NCBI GenBank assembly: GCA_023678885.1
Contig: CM042975.1
Location: 29,243,405-29,307,404, forward strand
DNA: 64,000 nt
Source: Pogostemon cablin
Taxonomy: Eukaryota > Streptophyta > Magnoliopsida > Lamiales > Lamiaceae
Direction of reading: 5' to 3'
Below are positions 12,029 through 24,300 of the stretch, piece after piece. The notes under the pieces are model-generated. The model made no database searches. It was given only the letters and a program-made list of their open reading frames with translations, and had not been told where the DNA came from. A program made the translations under genes and the position numbers. The stretch's first letter is position 1. Each line of letters opens with the position of its first letter.

Positions 12029-13575
12029 ATACAGCACTGCATCTCTTTCCTAAAATATAAAGAAAAGGTGAAATATTAAATGAGATGGATGGAGTATTTG
12101 TGAGTTGAAAGAAATAATTACACAATTTTTTTTAACTAATATTATTATAAGTTAAAAATATATTAAAATTTAAAATTTAAAACCATTAAATATTACTACA
12201 TGAATAACAAAATTACATGAATGAATTGATTAAATGTTCGTGGATATCCTAAAATAACAATAAAACTTCTTGAGTCAAAGTGGAGTGGCACTGTTGAACC
12301 ATATTACATTATTGATTAGTAGTAAGATGAGCATGGCTCATATATATTTTTTTTTGGCATAGGAAAAATATTATTATTATTACTACGCAGAGTACAAGGT
12401 ACTCTAATCCCATTTACATCAAAAAAACTTCAAATGTTACATATAGATCTCTTGTACAAAAAATTTTCATCAAAGTAGGAAATGCATGGCTCATATTAAT
12501 CATGCAATCTTCTGAACAATGACAATCTGCTTAAAATTCAAGAAATCTCAAAATCTCTACAATGATTTGGTTGGCTATATTTGGCCAATATGAAGTGAGA
12601 GAAAAGAATTTGTGTTCGAAAAGGTAAATGATACTACTAAGATTATCTAAAATCAAAGAAAGCCCTAAATAATTGAGTAGAAGCCCCTTTGAAGCATATG
12701 TATATTAAAAGGTGGTTCGCACACAAGGCACCCCACGCCGGCCTAATTGCGTGAAAGGAAATTAAGTTAAAAAATTACCGAGTACCCCTCTACTTCAATT
12801 TAATAATAAAAAAATTCCTGATTAAAAAAAATTATTGGTTGATTACTCATTTGGATTATCTTACATAAAATTCGTTCAAGTAATATACGATGAATCCTTA
12901 TTCAATTTGTAAACTATCAATTTTGTTCAATATTGATAATTCCTCTAATTTTATATAAAAAAAAAAGTGATTCGATTAAGCAATTTTGGGGGAAAAATAA
13001 GTTTATGATGGACCAGATCAGGTCTAAACAGAGAAACATTTAAGATATCTAAGCTTCGTGATATATTTAATATGGTCCATAAAAACGAGTTTCAATTAGA
13101 TGTCCAATAAATAATTCTGTTAATGGAACTATCATGTCCATATATAAATCTGATACTCCCATACATTTGTGTTTATGCGTCACTGTATTTATTTATAAAG
13201 ATGAATAAATACATGATTGAAATAGATATTTTAATAAGTAATTGCAAATTTATTTCTTTTTGATAACTTGAAAGAAAGTATAAACATGAACAAGAAAAAA
13301 ACTACTACAGCCTCCAATTAGATAACTACTCTCAAAATCAAGATTATTCACAATCAAAACACTCACATGAGAAAGATAAAAATAACAAACCAAAACATAA
13401 TACAGAGCAAAGCCACTCATCATATTAACAAGGATAGAAAGAGATACTTCACAAGCTAGCATAATACTCAATATAATCTTTACATAGCTTGAAAGCAAAC
13501 ATATTCCAAACTACACGGATCTTGAGGGCTACATACCATAGTACTTGTACATGAGTTGATGCCAAAACATTGATT
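12029..13575. other. intergenic AT-rich DNA between the TIL genes
   Basis: No gene recognised. About 13330-13575 is probably the TIL-b 3' UTR, because pieces resembling it recur beside the TIL exon-2 remnants near 18.7, 43.7 and 58.4 kb. The rest is AT-rich. Confidence 0.45.
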
Positions 13576-14662
13576 CTAGCGACCCAATATGGATTTGATC
13601 CACCACATCCCTTTATCCTTGGGAGCCTCCTCACCCTCCGGCGGAGCATCGGAGTGAGTAGTTTTGTGCAGTTTGATCACATCATATCCTTGGTCTGTAG
13701 CCTTCTGCAGAAGCTCATTGTAGATCGCCTCATCAATGTGAGAGTTCTTACTAAGAATCTGCAAAGAAACACAATTTACCAACAAAATGGATGTATTTAA
13801 TCCAAGAATTTAATTGTGTTTGGATTAAACTTTGCAAGCTAGTTACTTGTTGCATTGATAAGATTATACAATCTACCTACAAATCAATAAAATCAACATC
13901 TACTCATTCCAACTATACTTTAAATTCAACTACACATTTTACAATATTACAATATTCAAATCAAATGGCTTATTAAGCTAGCATTTAAAAACTAAAACTA
14001 AGATAAGTCAATCCAAACATAGCATAGTTTCCAAACTGATGCTTGCACATGTGAGGTAGAGGGGATGAAAAGAAGGTCACACCATCTTAACAGTTTAATG
14101 TTGATAGACACATCATCCTTCAGAGTTCATCATATAATGTGCAATGGTAAATTCATTGTTCTTCAACTCATGTAACCAATCAACAGACACCAATTCAAGA
14201 AATCACCCACAAGAAACCACATACTTCTCATATAAATCAGAACCACACAAAATAAACCCAAAAAAATAAAAAGAAATTAGAAAAACATACCCATAAATAT
14301 TTTCTTGAGGGCTGACCAACCACAGCATACTGGTAATCTTCATCAATGTACAAAACCCAATAATCCCCAGTGACTGGAATTATAGGTAGAAAAGGGGGAA
14401 CATAGAATTTCACTTTGAGCTTAGCCTCATCACTTTTGGGATCTACTTTGTAAGCAGTTCCCTCGATATAACCCCTCTTCCCATCGGTCCAAGTCTCATT
14501 CAAAACATGAACAGTGCCATCTTCATTGAGAGTGTAGGTGGCCCTAGTATCCACGCCATTCTTGGGCTGAAATCTCGAGGGGTATGAAGCGATTTCATAC
14601 CATCTGCCCATGTACTTGTCTGTATTCAGGCCCTTCACCACTTCCATCTCTTTGTTCGACAT
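13576..14662 (-). CDS. TIL: temperature-induced lipocalin, copy b (2 exons)
   Basis: Predicted 184-aa protein; exon 1 is 14662-14291 (124 codons) and exon 2 is 13758-13576 (61 codons with stop). The intron sits at the same place as in copy a, after the LW pair. G-x-W lipocalin motif at 19-21 (YMGRWYEIASYPS) and the hydrophobic loop PPFLPIIP at 89-96. Exon 2 begins ILSKNSHIDEAIYNELLQKA and ends WWIKSILGR, so it differs from copy a mainly in exon 2. Exon 2 and 3' flank of this type are the source of the TIL remnants near 18.9, 43.8 and 59 kb (IDE.IYNE.LQKA wording). Expected role is as for copy a. Confidence 0.92.
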
Positions 14663-14838
14663 TTTACTGCAATCAGAAACTTGGAAATTTCGGGGAATTA
14701 GGAGATTTGGGCGTTTGCGTGACTAATTTATGGAGAAGATTTCTTTGATGTTCTCTTTTCTTTGGGGTTACTGCTTTCTTGATGAAGGGTTTAGGATTGT
14801 CGGTTAATGCAGAGAATGAGTGTTGGGAATTTGGGATG

Positions 14839-14866
14839 ACGTGGGCACCCTAGAGCCTTACACGTG
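14839..14866 (-). promoter_or_regulatory. two ACGTG-core sites upstream of TIL-b
   Basis: ACGTGG at 14839-14844 and the G-box CACGTG at 14861-14866 lie about 180-200 bp upstream of the TIL-b start. They are candidate ABRE/bZIP sites, by motif only. A weaker heat-shock-like TTCTAGAG follows at about 14880. Confidence 0.4.
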
Positions 14867-14899
14867 TAAAGTGGATACTTTCTAGAGATGTTTATGCAA

Positions 14900-15850
14900 A
14901 ATGGCACGGGATATAATATGACACTTTGATGTTATATCTCCTATAATATCTCTTTATATAATAATACTTGACAGGTTGAATTAATTTTTATCCCTAATTA
15001 TTGATTATGGTATAATATCTTTTTATCTCTCCTATATGTTACTCATTTAATGGAGTGTTACAAGAAATGTCACACAAAAGTGGCACCAAATTGTGTATTC
15101 ATTTTTAGATTCGTATACAATTATGATAAAAGCATGTATATTAATAAATAAAATGTATACATATTACATGAATAAAATTTTACTCTATATATTAATAAAT
15201 AAATAAAAATTTAAACACATTATTGCCTAATTTTTTATTAGTTTCTTTAATGAAAATTGCACTCTTTAATGAAAAATGTATACTAATTTCTTATGAGTAC
15301 ACTTTGTTTCCAATTTTTTAAATTAGGAATGGACTTCAAATTTTAAGCAAAATTACTTCATATGCGCCTATAAATCCTATAATCATCAACCTATATTCTT
15401 TCTCATTATTTAATATATTCATTTTTTATATCTCTCCTCTTTTTTTTAATATAAATTATTACCTTCTTATACATTAATTTGTCATATAGAGTTAAAACTT
15501 ACCATATCAAAAAATAAAAAAAAACATATATCAATATTCTTTAGATTTTCAAATCCCAAAATCTCAATTCTATTCTTTAATAAAAAATCCACAAGTTAAG
15601 TATCTCACTCTAGAAAATGAAGAAACCGATGAACTTCTTCGTGATCTTCCCAGCAAATCCTCTTCATTCTTCTTCTTATCTTCTTCTGTTCGAATCACAA
15701 TCCGTATGAATTCTGTTGCAGTGGCAGATTCATTCTGCCTCCATTGCTGGAATTCCTCTTATTCTGATCGTTTTTGCAGCTTTCTTTTCTTTTGTAAATA
15801 CAACAAACATGAAGAGTGCATAGTCGTCTTCGCTCCGATCAAAATCGAAC
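14900..15850. other. AT-rich intergenic DNA
   Basis: No gene recognised. A CT-rich stretch with short open frames near 15610-15840 may belong to the broken DUF868 locus that follows. Confidence 0.35.
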
Positions 15851-15852
15851 AA

Positions 15853-16240
15853 TTAGTTGTAAACATCCCACGAGATTTGTAAATGATTTCCGTTGATTTC
15901 GACGCTCTTGTTGCCCCTGAATTTCGACTTCAAATGCTTAATTTGAAGCACCTGTTTGTCGTCAATGGCGAAATACAGTCTCGGGTCACTGACCAGCTTA
16001 TATTCGATGGATTTTGCTCTCCTTGTCACCGATGACGGCATGGAGTATGGCTTTGTCCCGTAAACATGTTCTCTCCTCAAGATCATCAGCAAGTGGAGGC
16101 TGTTCGGAGGTACGCCGAATTTTCAAGTGTTCTTGTTCTACGGCGTCGCCAATGAAGAGGACGATAACACCATCGACGACGACGGCGACGATTTAGAATT
16201 TGGAATGGGTTCTTGGCATAGGAGAGATCACAGAAGATGG
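15853..16240 (-). pseudogene. broken DUF868 family gene
   Basis: The minus strand at 16092-15853 reads LRREHVYGTKPYS ... RLYFAIDDKQVLQIKHLKSKFRGNKSVEING ... ISWDVYN then stop. This closely follows the C-terminal half of plant DUF868 proteins (KEHVFG ... VKHLQWKFRGN ... WDVHNW). Just upstream, in another frame, IVAVVVDGVIVLFIGDAVEQEH continues the family pattern. A frameshift therefore lies near 16100, and a TAA replaces the expected Tyr in front of IVAVV. The N-terminal part and the usual ending after WDVHNW are missing. Family function is unknown. Confidence 0.55.
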
Positions 16241-16756
16241 TGGCAGTTTATTCAAGCTGATTAATTTGAGTTTCTTGGGTCCTTGTTCGTTGTTGAGAAA
16301 GTGGATGAATATGATCCCTGGCATCAAATCATTGCCAAAATTGCCGAAGAACTCCAGCACTTTATGTTTCCTTTTACTGTTTTATATTTGACGGCATTAG
16401 TAATGTAATAATTCAAAACTTCAATTTGGAGTGTTGGTGAATCCTCTATATACTAGAAATTCTCTCACGAGTTCCTCCACCACTTTCATCGTTTCCAATT
16501 TACATTTTACAGTTGCATACTCACAATCATAAAATTATTATACTCCATAGAACAAAATAGTCTTATCGAGAGGGATGTGTATCATCGTGAATTATATTCT
16601 AGAATTAAAAGGGTAAGTTTGGAATTTTAGGGAGTATGCATACAATAAAATTATGATTTAAAAAAATTAAAAGTAACACTCTTTTTCTATTTCTTATAAG
16701 AGAAAAAAGCGGCTCATAAGATGTCAAAGCTCAGAATGGATAGAGCTAGTAGCTCA
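16241..16756. other. unassigned DNA upstream of NLR A
   Basis: The plus strand has two adjoining gene-like frames, roughly 16097-16263 and 16265-16410 (WRLFGGTPNFQVFLFYGV..., then FEFLGSLFVVEKVDEYDPW...). I do not recognise them, and they may be chance antisense frames of the DUF868 remnant. The remainder is AT-rich. Confidence 0.25.
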
Positions 16757-18342
16757 AAATTTCTTTATTCACTAATAGGAATAAAGATGTGACTCCACCT
16801 ATAAGCATAATACACGAGCTCCCATTTTTGTCTGACAAGCAATGCTGGGAGCTAATAGAAAAGAAAGTGTTCGGCACTAGAACTTGCCCTTGTCAGCTAC
16901 GACAGATTGGAATGAAAATTGCTGCAAAATGTGGTGGACTACCACTCACGGTTGTGGTTGTTGCAGGAATTCTTTCAACCGTGGACAAGGTTAAAAGTAA
17001 ATGGGAAGAAGTGGAGGGAAGTTTAGCCTCTTATATTGATGGTGAAGACAATGCAGTGATGGAAACTCTGGAAATGAGTTACAAGCACTTACAAGACCAT
17101 TTGAAGCCGTGCTTTCTTTACTTCGGTAAATCTGAAGAGGACAAAGAGATATCTGTCAAAAACTTGATGAGATTGTGGGTCGCAGAACGTAAGGAAAAAG
17201 AGAAAAAAAGAGAAGATATAGGGAGAGAGTATTTAATGGAGCTAATAGATAAAAGTCTAGTAATGGTGGCGAAAAGAAGTTGGGATGGTAGAGTGAAAAG
17301 CTGCATTTTACATGATTTATTGCGTGACATGTGCTTGAAAAAATGTAAAGAAGAATGCTTCTTAAAATATATGAGGAGAAGGTAAGTTCCAGTTTGTTTT
17401 CATGTTATATATGAAATTGTCTTACATTGTGATGACAGATAGATTATGATGTTATTCATAGTTAACTATGGTTGTCTCGTCTCATGTTTTGTTTCCAGTT
17501 TCCCTATGATGTACCATGAAGACCAACACCTTCGCTCTTTATACGGAGAGTCTTTGGAGACATTATATGCACGGGACATGAGATCATTGAGAGTACTCTC
17601 GTGGCACAATAGCTCTATCAATAAACGTATACTTGGAATAGAGTATCTAGTTAACTTGAGATTCTTGGCTGTGTATGAAATGTGGGAATCTATTGACAGC
17701 CTCCCAAAGCTAGAATATCTGTGTTTCAAGTTTGTGGGAACAGCAATTTTGAAAACGAACAAGTTGAGATGCCTTTTTGGAACATATTTAGAATATGGTG
17801 AAGACTGGAATGACTGGGAAACCAACAGCCTAGAGTCCCTCTCATGGATAAGTATCAAGAAGCTGAGGGATGAAGAGTTGTTAAAATATTCACCCGCCAA
17901 CTCAAATGCATATATAAACTGCCAACTTCCTCACTCCTTCAGCTCTAGGGGGATATTTGAATTGGAGGATTTTAGATTCCCTTCAAACATAAAAAAACTG
18001 ACCCTTAGTGGGTCAAGGCTGAGTTTGAAGAAAATGTCAATAATCGGGAGGCTGGAAAACCTTGAGGTTCTCAAATTACTTGAATACTCGGTTGTTGGAG
18101 AAAGATGGCATACTGAATATAGTGAATTTCGTAAGCTGAAGCTCCTAAAAATGAAAAGATTGTATATTTCTGAGTGGATTGTGGAGTCCAATGATCACTT
18201 CCCTGCTCTTCAACATTTGATCCTGACGGACTGCCTTCGCCTGAAAGAGATTCCTCGTGAAATCGGTGAAGGGGGATTGCCGAGCTCCACTAGTGGAGTC
18301 CGCAGAGAGAATAAAAGAAGAACAAATGAAAATGGGAAATGA
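16757..18342 (+). pseudogene. NLR A: 5'-truncated R1-type NLR pseudogene
   Basis: Homology to NLR D begins abruptly near 16757, inside the NB-ARC at the LFTNRNKDV stretch. The R1/coiled-coil region, P-loop and kinase-2 motif are all missing. The exon-1 remnant runs to 17381 and keeps GLPLTVVVVAG, the winged-helix region and VHD-position HDLLRDMCLKK. The intron is 17382-17498 (gtaagt...ccag), and the LRR exon runs from 17499. The LRR exon has an internal deletion around 17896-17960 and a frameshift after REIGEG that gives a wrong C-terminus (stop at 18342). Intron and phase match those of NLRs B, C and D. It cannot encode a working receptor. Confidence 0.85.
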
Positions 18343-18714
18343 GAGCCTCCGAGTAGTGATCATGACCTTCTGGGCAAGGCCGTGAGACTGGTTATCTCTT
18401 CAACCAACTGGGCGTAGTATCCTGCTTCCCTTCTCTCACATTACTTTTTGCTATTGTGGATGGGTAAATTTATGTATTTTAAGGTTTGAGATTAATATCA
18501 TGTTTATTTTTCAGATGGTGAAATGTAATATGTGATGATGTTTTTTTTTTAGATGCTGAAATGTAATATGAGATGATGTCTATAATTACTGGTCGGCTGC
18601 TAAAATTTCTCCTTTCTATTTTTATTTTTATTTATTTTCTTTATCTAACAGCTAATTTATTTTAAATTCTTTACCGACAATAAAATTACATGAGAAAAAT
18701 AAAAATAATAAACC
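18343..18714. other. NLR A 3' flank
   Basis: AT-rich DNA. It contains a short direct repeat of atgctgaaatgtaatatg-type sequence (about 18513-18570). No gene seen. Confidence 0.4.
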
Positions 18715-18949
18715 AAAAACACACTACAGAGCAAGCTAACATAATGCTTAATAAAAATCTTCACTCCTTTTCACCCTTAAAAAAAGTTTAGGATTGAGCA
18801 TTATTTTAAGTTTTCAGGAAGACAAAAAAAAAAAAAAAAAAGACATTTACTTCACAAGTTACATAAATCTTGATGGCTACATACCATAGTACGTGTACAT
18901 GAGTTGATGCCAAAACATTCATTCTAGCGACCAATATGGATTTGATCCA
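18715..18949 (-). pseudogene. TIL 3' fragment downstream of NLR A
   Basis: The stretch gagttgatgccaaaacattc ... agcgaccaatatggatttgatcca corresponds to the last codons and 3' UTR of TIL-b exon 2 (around 13553-13605). The match stops abruptly at about 18949, where the large repeat block begins with tgatgttcg. The flanking ttcacccttaaaaaaagtt also occurs beside the TIL remnant near 58.4 kb. Confidence 0.75.
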
Positions 18950-19523
18950 ATGGTGATGTTCGTTTTTAGCGAATTAGATTAAGATTATCGAATAATCGGA
19001 CACTAAAACGGACACATCAAACAAATAATTTTCTCCATCGCCCCATAAAATTGATGCCCCTTTCCTTTATTATTGATGTTGATATTCCAAGTTCCATGAA
19101 GGAACGTTACACAGTAAAGAGAGGAGTACGAGTTGGTTTCTAGAGAGATAAAGTAGAATGGAGAAGATGATGTTGAAGTGAAGTGCCAATCAAGTCTTGT
19201 GTCCTCTTGCTGCAGATGCTTTGTCTTTATAGGAGATATTTTGTGGATGGTCCCCCTTTGATTTGCCAACCGTTGCCACGTGTCCTTCCAAGGGAATCTT
19301 ATCTGTAGGAAGGTGCAATGAGATCCTAACATGTTGTCTCCATGCAGAACGCGTGTCTTTTTATGGTCGGAACATAATATTGAAGGGCCGATAATATGCT
19401 GATGGGCTGATCAGCTGGTGGTTGATTGCCGATAAGCTGAGGATTAGCGACCGAGGCCGAGGCCTTATCCTCGGTGTCGGCTGCTTCCGCCTTCTGCTTT
19501 CTGGCAGTCAGCCGAGGCCTTAT

Positions 19524-19951
19524 CCTCGGTGTCGGCTTCCTCTGCCTTTTACCCAGTCAACGTGTGTTCAAATTCCACTTTTATCCTTAGCCTCAACTTA
19601 TCCCCCAGGTTGTACCGCGCGTATAAGTCACGCCCTTATATGGGGTATAAACACCCATAACATTAGCTCCCGAGGTTGCTTCTTGTGTGAAACTACAAGG
19701 AGCAATCTCGATCCTGAGCTCTAAAATTCCATCTTAGCCTCGGTGTCGGCTTCCTCTGCCTTTTACCAAGTCAATGTATGTTCAAATCCCACTCTTATTC
19801 TTAGCCTCAACTTATCCCCCAGGTTGTACCGTGCGTATAAGTCACACCCTTATATGGGGTATAAACTCCCTTAACATTAGCCTCCGAGGTTGCTTCTTGT
19901 GTGAAACTACAAGGAGCAATCTCGATCCCGAGCTCTAAAATTCCGTCGGCC
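19524..19951. repeat. 214-bp tandem duplication
   Basis: Two units, 19524-19737 and 19738-19951, begin cctcggtgtcggcttcctct and stay aligned with few differences to ctctaaaattcc. Shared landmarks include ttgtaccg.gcgtataagtca and gtgtgaaactacaaggagca. Confidence 0.9.
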
Positions 19952-20920
19952 TCGTTAAAAACCTCCATACGGGAAAATCCAGTGGAAAAAACTCGTATGT
20001 AGGAAAAAGAGTACCGTAAGAACTTTAGAACTTTGATGCAGAATGAGCCCTTTCCATCTGCTTATCCATCAGTGTGAATGTCGCACATGCATAGTGGTCA
20101 GAAACATTTTCTTCTTTCTGCTTCACTTTGTCTGATCGTTGATTTTAACCTCGATGTCCGATCGGGATTGACACATTCTTCCATACTTTAATCAACCGAG
20201 TTATTTGATTTGATTTTCCTTTTTTAGTTTTTGAGTGCCTGAGATGTAGTCTCGGTTTCTGAATCTCCTTCCCATCGAATACTTATTGGATTATCTTCAT
20301 CCCTGAGCCCCCGAGATGTAGTCTCGGCCTTATCTTCATCCTCCGAGTTCCCGAGATGGAGTGTCAGGTTCTGAATCTTTCCTTGTAGTGTGATCATTTG
20401 ATTTGACTTTCCTTCTTCAGCCCCCGAAATATAGTATCGGTCTTATCTTCAGCCCCCAAGTTCCCGAGATGGAGTGTCGGGTTCTGAATCTTTCTTTGCA
20501 GTGTGATCGGCCTTTCACCTTTCGACATCGGTCTGATTTTCCTCTATGCTTTGACCGACCGAGCTATTCTTCTTCGAGGTGTTTCATCGGCTTTTCATCC
20601 AGTATATTTCTTCAGTTTAGCATCGGCATTTGCCTGTGATTTTTTTGCTTGTATCTTCCTTGGTTCAGCATTCTTGTTTCCACATCATTCAAATATGTTT
20701 CTCTCTCTACTCTTTGAATGTTGCGACTTTCTTCTCCTTAATTTTAGATTTCATCCATGCTCTAAACAGCTGAGCTATTTCTTCCCATTTTTATTGAGAT
20801 CCGAACTTCAGCCCCTGATCCCATTTGATTTCATCGAGGTTGTTTAGTCGTTGGGTGTTTCAACGTCAGCCGAATCCATGCCGATCTGATCCTATTTGAT
20901 TTTAGCCACTCCATTTAGTT

Positions 20921-21070
20921 CCAACCTTTGAAAGGACAACCATTTCATTTGAGATTATTCATATTGTGAGCACCCGAGCTATTCCAACCTTTGAAAGGAC
21001 AACCATTCCATTTGAGATTATTCATATTGTTAGCCCCCGAACTATTCCAACCTTTGAAAGGATAACCGTT
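20921..21070. repeat. 63-bp tandem repeat, about 2.3 copies
   Basis: ccaacctttgaaagga begins at 20921, 20984 and 21047, each followed by caaccattycatttgag and attcatattgtgagcmcccg. Further partial copies of the second half lie at about 21285-21350. Confidence 0.8.
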
Positions 21071-21599
21071 TTGTTCGATTATTTGAGTTAAACGCTTTAG
21101 CCGATCGAGCTATCTCTCCTCATACAGAGGTTGCCGATATAATTCCATTTATTTTGAATCGCTCCCTTTGAGTATTTGAGCAAAACACTCTAACCAACGA
21201 GATATTTCTCTTATTGAAGAGACTGCCGATATAATCTCATTTATTTTTAACCGCTCCCTTTGAGTATTTGAGCAAAACGCTCTAATCATAGAGAGATTAT
21301 TCATATTGTGAGCCCCCGAGCTACGCTTATTACTCATATTGCGAGTCCTCGAGCTCTACTTGCAAGCCATGCCTTTCATTTTTACTGATTCTTATGTCAA
21401 TGATGATGTTAATGATGATGCATATGATAATGATGCTTATGATGATAATATGATGGTGTTGATGAATATGTTTGTGAGTCGTGACTCACCCTTTCATTGA
21501 CACTTAGCCTTTTTTTCGAGTTGTAATTCGCCTTTTTACATGTGGGCTGAGGATAAGACCATATCCTCATCCCCCGCATTTTTCCGGACCGATATACGA

Positions 21600-21995
21600 C
21601 CTCATATTCCACCATAATTTTTCATAAACTCCGATACCAAAATAAATTTCAATACCATAATTTTTAATTCCCAAATACTGATACCATAATAATTCCACCA
21701 ATACCGATACCGAAATAAATTTCAATACTATAATTTTCGCAAATACCGATACCATAATAATTTCACCAATACCGATACCAAAATAAATTCCCAAATACCG
21801 ATACCATAGTAATTCCAATAAATTCCAATTCCATAATCCCACAAATACCGATACCGATACCATAATTTTCCATACCGTAATTTTCCTTACCGATACCATG
21901 ATTCCACCAATTCCATACCGATACCATAATTTTCCAAAAATTCCCGTGCATTATTTCCATAAAATTCCGATGCAAGACCGATACCGATATCAATT
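21600..21995. repeat. minisatellite of taccgataccataat-like units
   Basis: About 400 bases built from short units such as aataccgataccataataa and ttccataccgataccat in varying order. The long minus-strand frames here (GIGIGI/WYRYLG-rich) are a product of the repeat, not genes. Confidence 0.8.
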
Positions 21996-24059
21996 TTTTT
22001 TAACGCTCTAACCAACTGAGCTACTCCAACTAACCTTTTCGTTGCAGCTTCTTTTAGCATCATAAGGTGTTACTCAACTGCCTTGTAAGAAACCCAACCT
22101 TTTATATCTTTGAAGATTGAAACCGAGCCTAGGCTAGCAATAGCCGACCCTTCCTCACTTTTTTTTATCGATTATGTTATTAAGTTCTTTCCTTAGCCTC
22201 CGAGCTGTGTATTCTTCTCTCTTTTCCTCTGTTTACGCGCTCCAATTGCGCCACCATCGGATAGGATTGCCCTTGTTTTCTTTTTTTCCTTTTTCAAGCT
22301 CCAAGGACAGCGTATCCGAACATCTGACAGGTATGGGGACAGAATATCTAATCTCCAATGGATGAGGTCGATTTTCATTTCAATCCACACTCTTGCTTTT
22401 ACACGATCTTCGTTGACCTCCGAGGTAAGAGGGTAGAACATAAGACCGCGATGGATGGATGAAATTGGGTTTCCTTTCCACCGATGGATAGACGAATGGA
22501 TGAGGTTGGATTTCCCTTTCAATCCGCGCTCTAACAGACCGAGCTAACTGTTTTTTTCTTGAAGAAGATTACGTGACCTCTAACAGAGGTAAAAATTAGA
22601 ACATGATGGATAGATGATGTTGGATTTTCCTTTCAATCCGTGCTCTAACTGATTGGTGCTTTCTTCCTTGGAGTAAGAAGCAGAAAATTCAAGCTACGAT
22701 AGATGGATGAGGTTGGATTTTCTTACATCCTATCTTTCTTGCATGTACCCGTTGAGATCTTCCCGGCATAGGCTCTAACCAATGATCTATTCACTCGCAC
22801 CATGCGATTTCTTTTCAGTTTGAATCTTATCAGTTAATAACCGACGCTGTAACCAACTGAGCTATATTTCCACAATCCTTTTCTTTTCTTCAATTCTTCT
22901 TTCTTAGATCATCCGCGCGCCGTGCCCTTGGCCCTCGGCCTCGGCTTTAGCTTTTTTTTTTAATTCATCTTCTTTATTTCCCGTGGCTTCTTTGTTTGAC
23001 AAATCTTGACAGTTAATAAGCAACACTCTAACCAACTGAGCTATTTCTCATGCCTTCTTACATTCCTCCTTACATGGTATCCTGTAAGAATTGGATTCTC
23101 ACGGTACCAACTGTTGAATTCTTTTCTTTCTTTCTTCCATTTGAAAATACGTGTTCTTCATACCCGAGCTGATGGAGACCTTGGCCTCTACATCTTCAGC
23201 TGATGGAGACCTCGGTCTCTACATCCTCACTGGAATCTTTATTTCTCATGTGAGACTTAATCCACTACACGCTCTAACCAACTGAGCTATATACCGACCA
23301 ATTTCTTTCTTTTTGTATTGACGAATCTCTACTCTTGGGCTCATGCATTTTGCTTCTCCTCGAGAATTTAATGTCAACTCTTTTTCATAATGGATACTCC
23401 CCTTCGGCTGCCTACTTCAACAATGGTTGTTCAGTCGCCGGGTGTTTTAAAATCCGTCTTTCCTATTTTTCTCATAAAGTTTACATCTTTCCTGCTACAC
23501 TGCTACACTCTAACCAACTGAATGATAGATGTTGGGTGGAACCGGAAAATTCAACCTGCCTTGCTTTCTTTTCTTTTCTTTTTCTTCGCTGAAAGATACG
23601 ATATCAGTCAGCTTACTCAAATTCTCAACATGCATTTAACCGGTACGCTCTCCCAACCGAGCTATCCCAGCCGAGCTATGTTAATTCTTTCTGACTTCTT
23701 CTCTCCTGTTTAATTTCAAATATGGCTAATAGCAACGCTCTAATTAACGAAACTACCCTTTTGCGCCAATATATCTTTAGGGCTAATAGCAACGTTCTAA
23801 TCAACGAAGCTACCCTTTGCCGATATGGATCTTCGATGGATGACATTCAGTCCACACTCTAATCCACTGAGCTAACTTTTTTCTTTTATATGGATCTTCG
23901 CTTCTTCATTCCCGTTGGATTGGATTTAGGCTTTTTATTCTTTGTTGAATCGACCATCAGGCACTCTACCTTATAAGTTATCCCTTTTACTTTCTTATTT
24001 CCTCATCTTCACTTCTTCGCCAATTTATCTCTTCATGAAAGGTCAGCCATCATCCGTTC

Positions 24060-24300
24060 TAACTGACTATGGTGGAGCATCAGGCCTATACCACAGGTGG
24101 AGCCTCAGCTTCTGCACCTCAGGCGGAACATCGGTTATGACACCTCATCTGGATGCTTCTACACTTCAGTTGGATGGAGTCTTCGTTTCTACATCTCATA
24201 TGGGTGGAGCCTCAACTTCTACACCTCATACGGATGGAATGTGCCTCTACACCTCAGCTGGTGGAGCCTCATTTTCTCGTCTCATCTGTATGTAACCAAA
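24060..24300. repeat. degenerate tandem repeat (ggtggagcctca ... cttctacacctca)
   Basis: Five to six diverged units with the wording ggtggagcctcagcttctgc / cacctcatatgggtggagc recur roughly every 35-45 bases. Open frames exist in more than one frame because of the repeat; no protein family is recognised. Confidence 0.55.
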
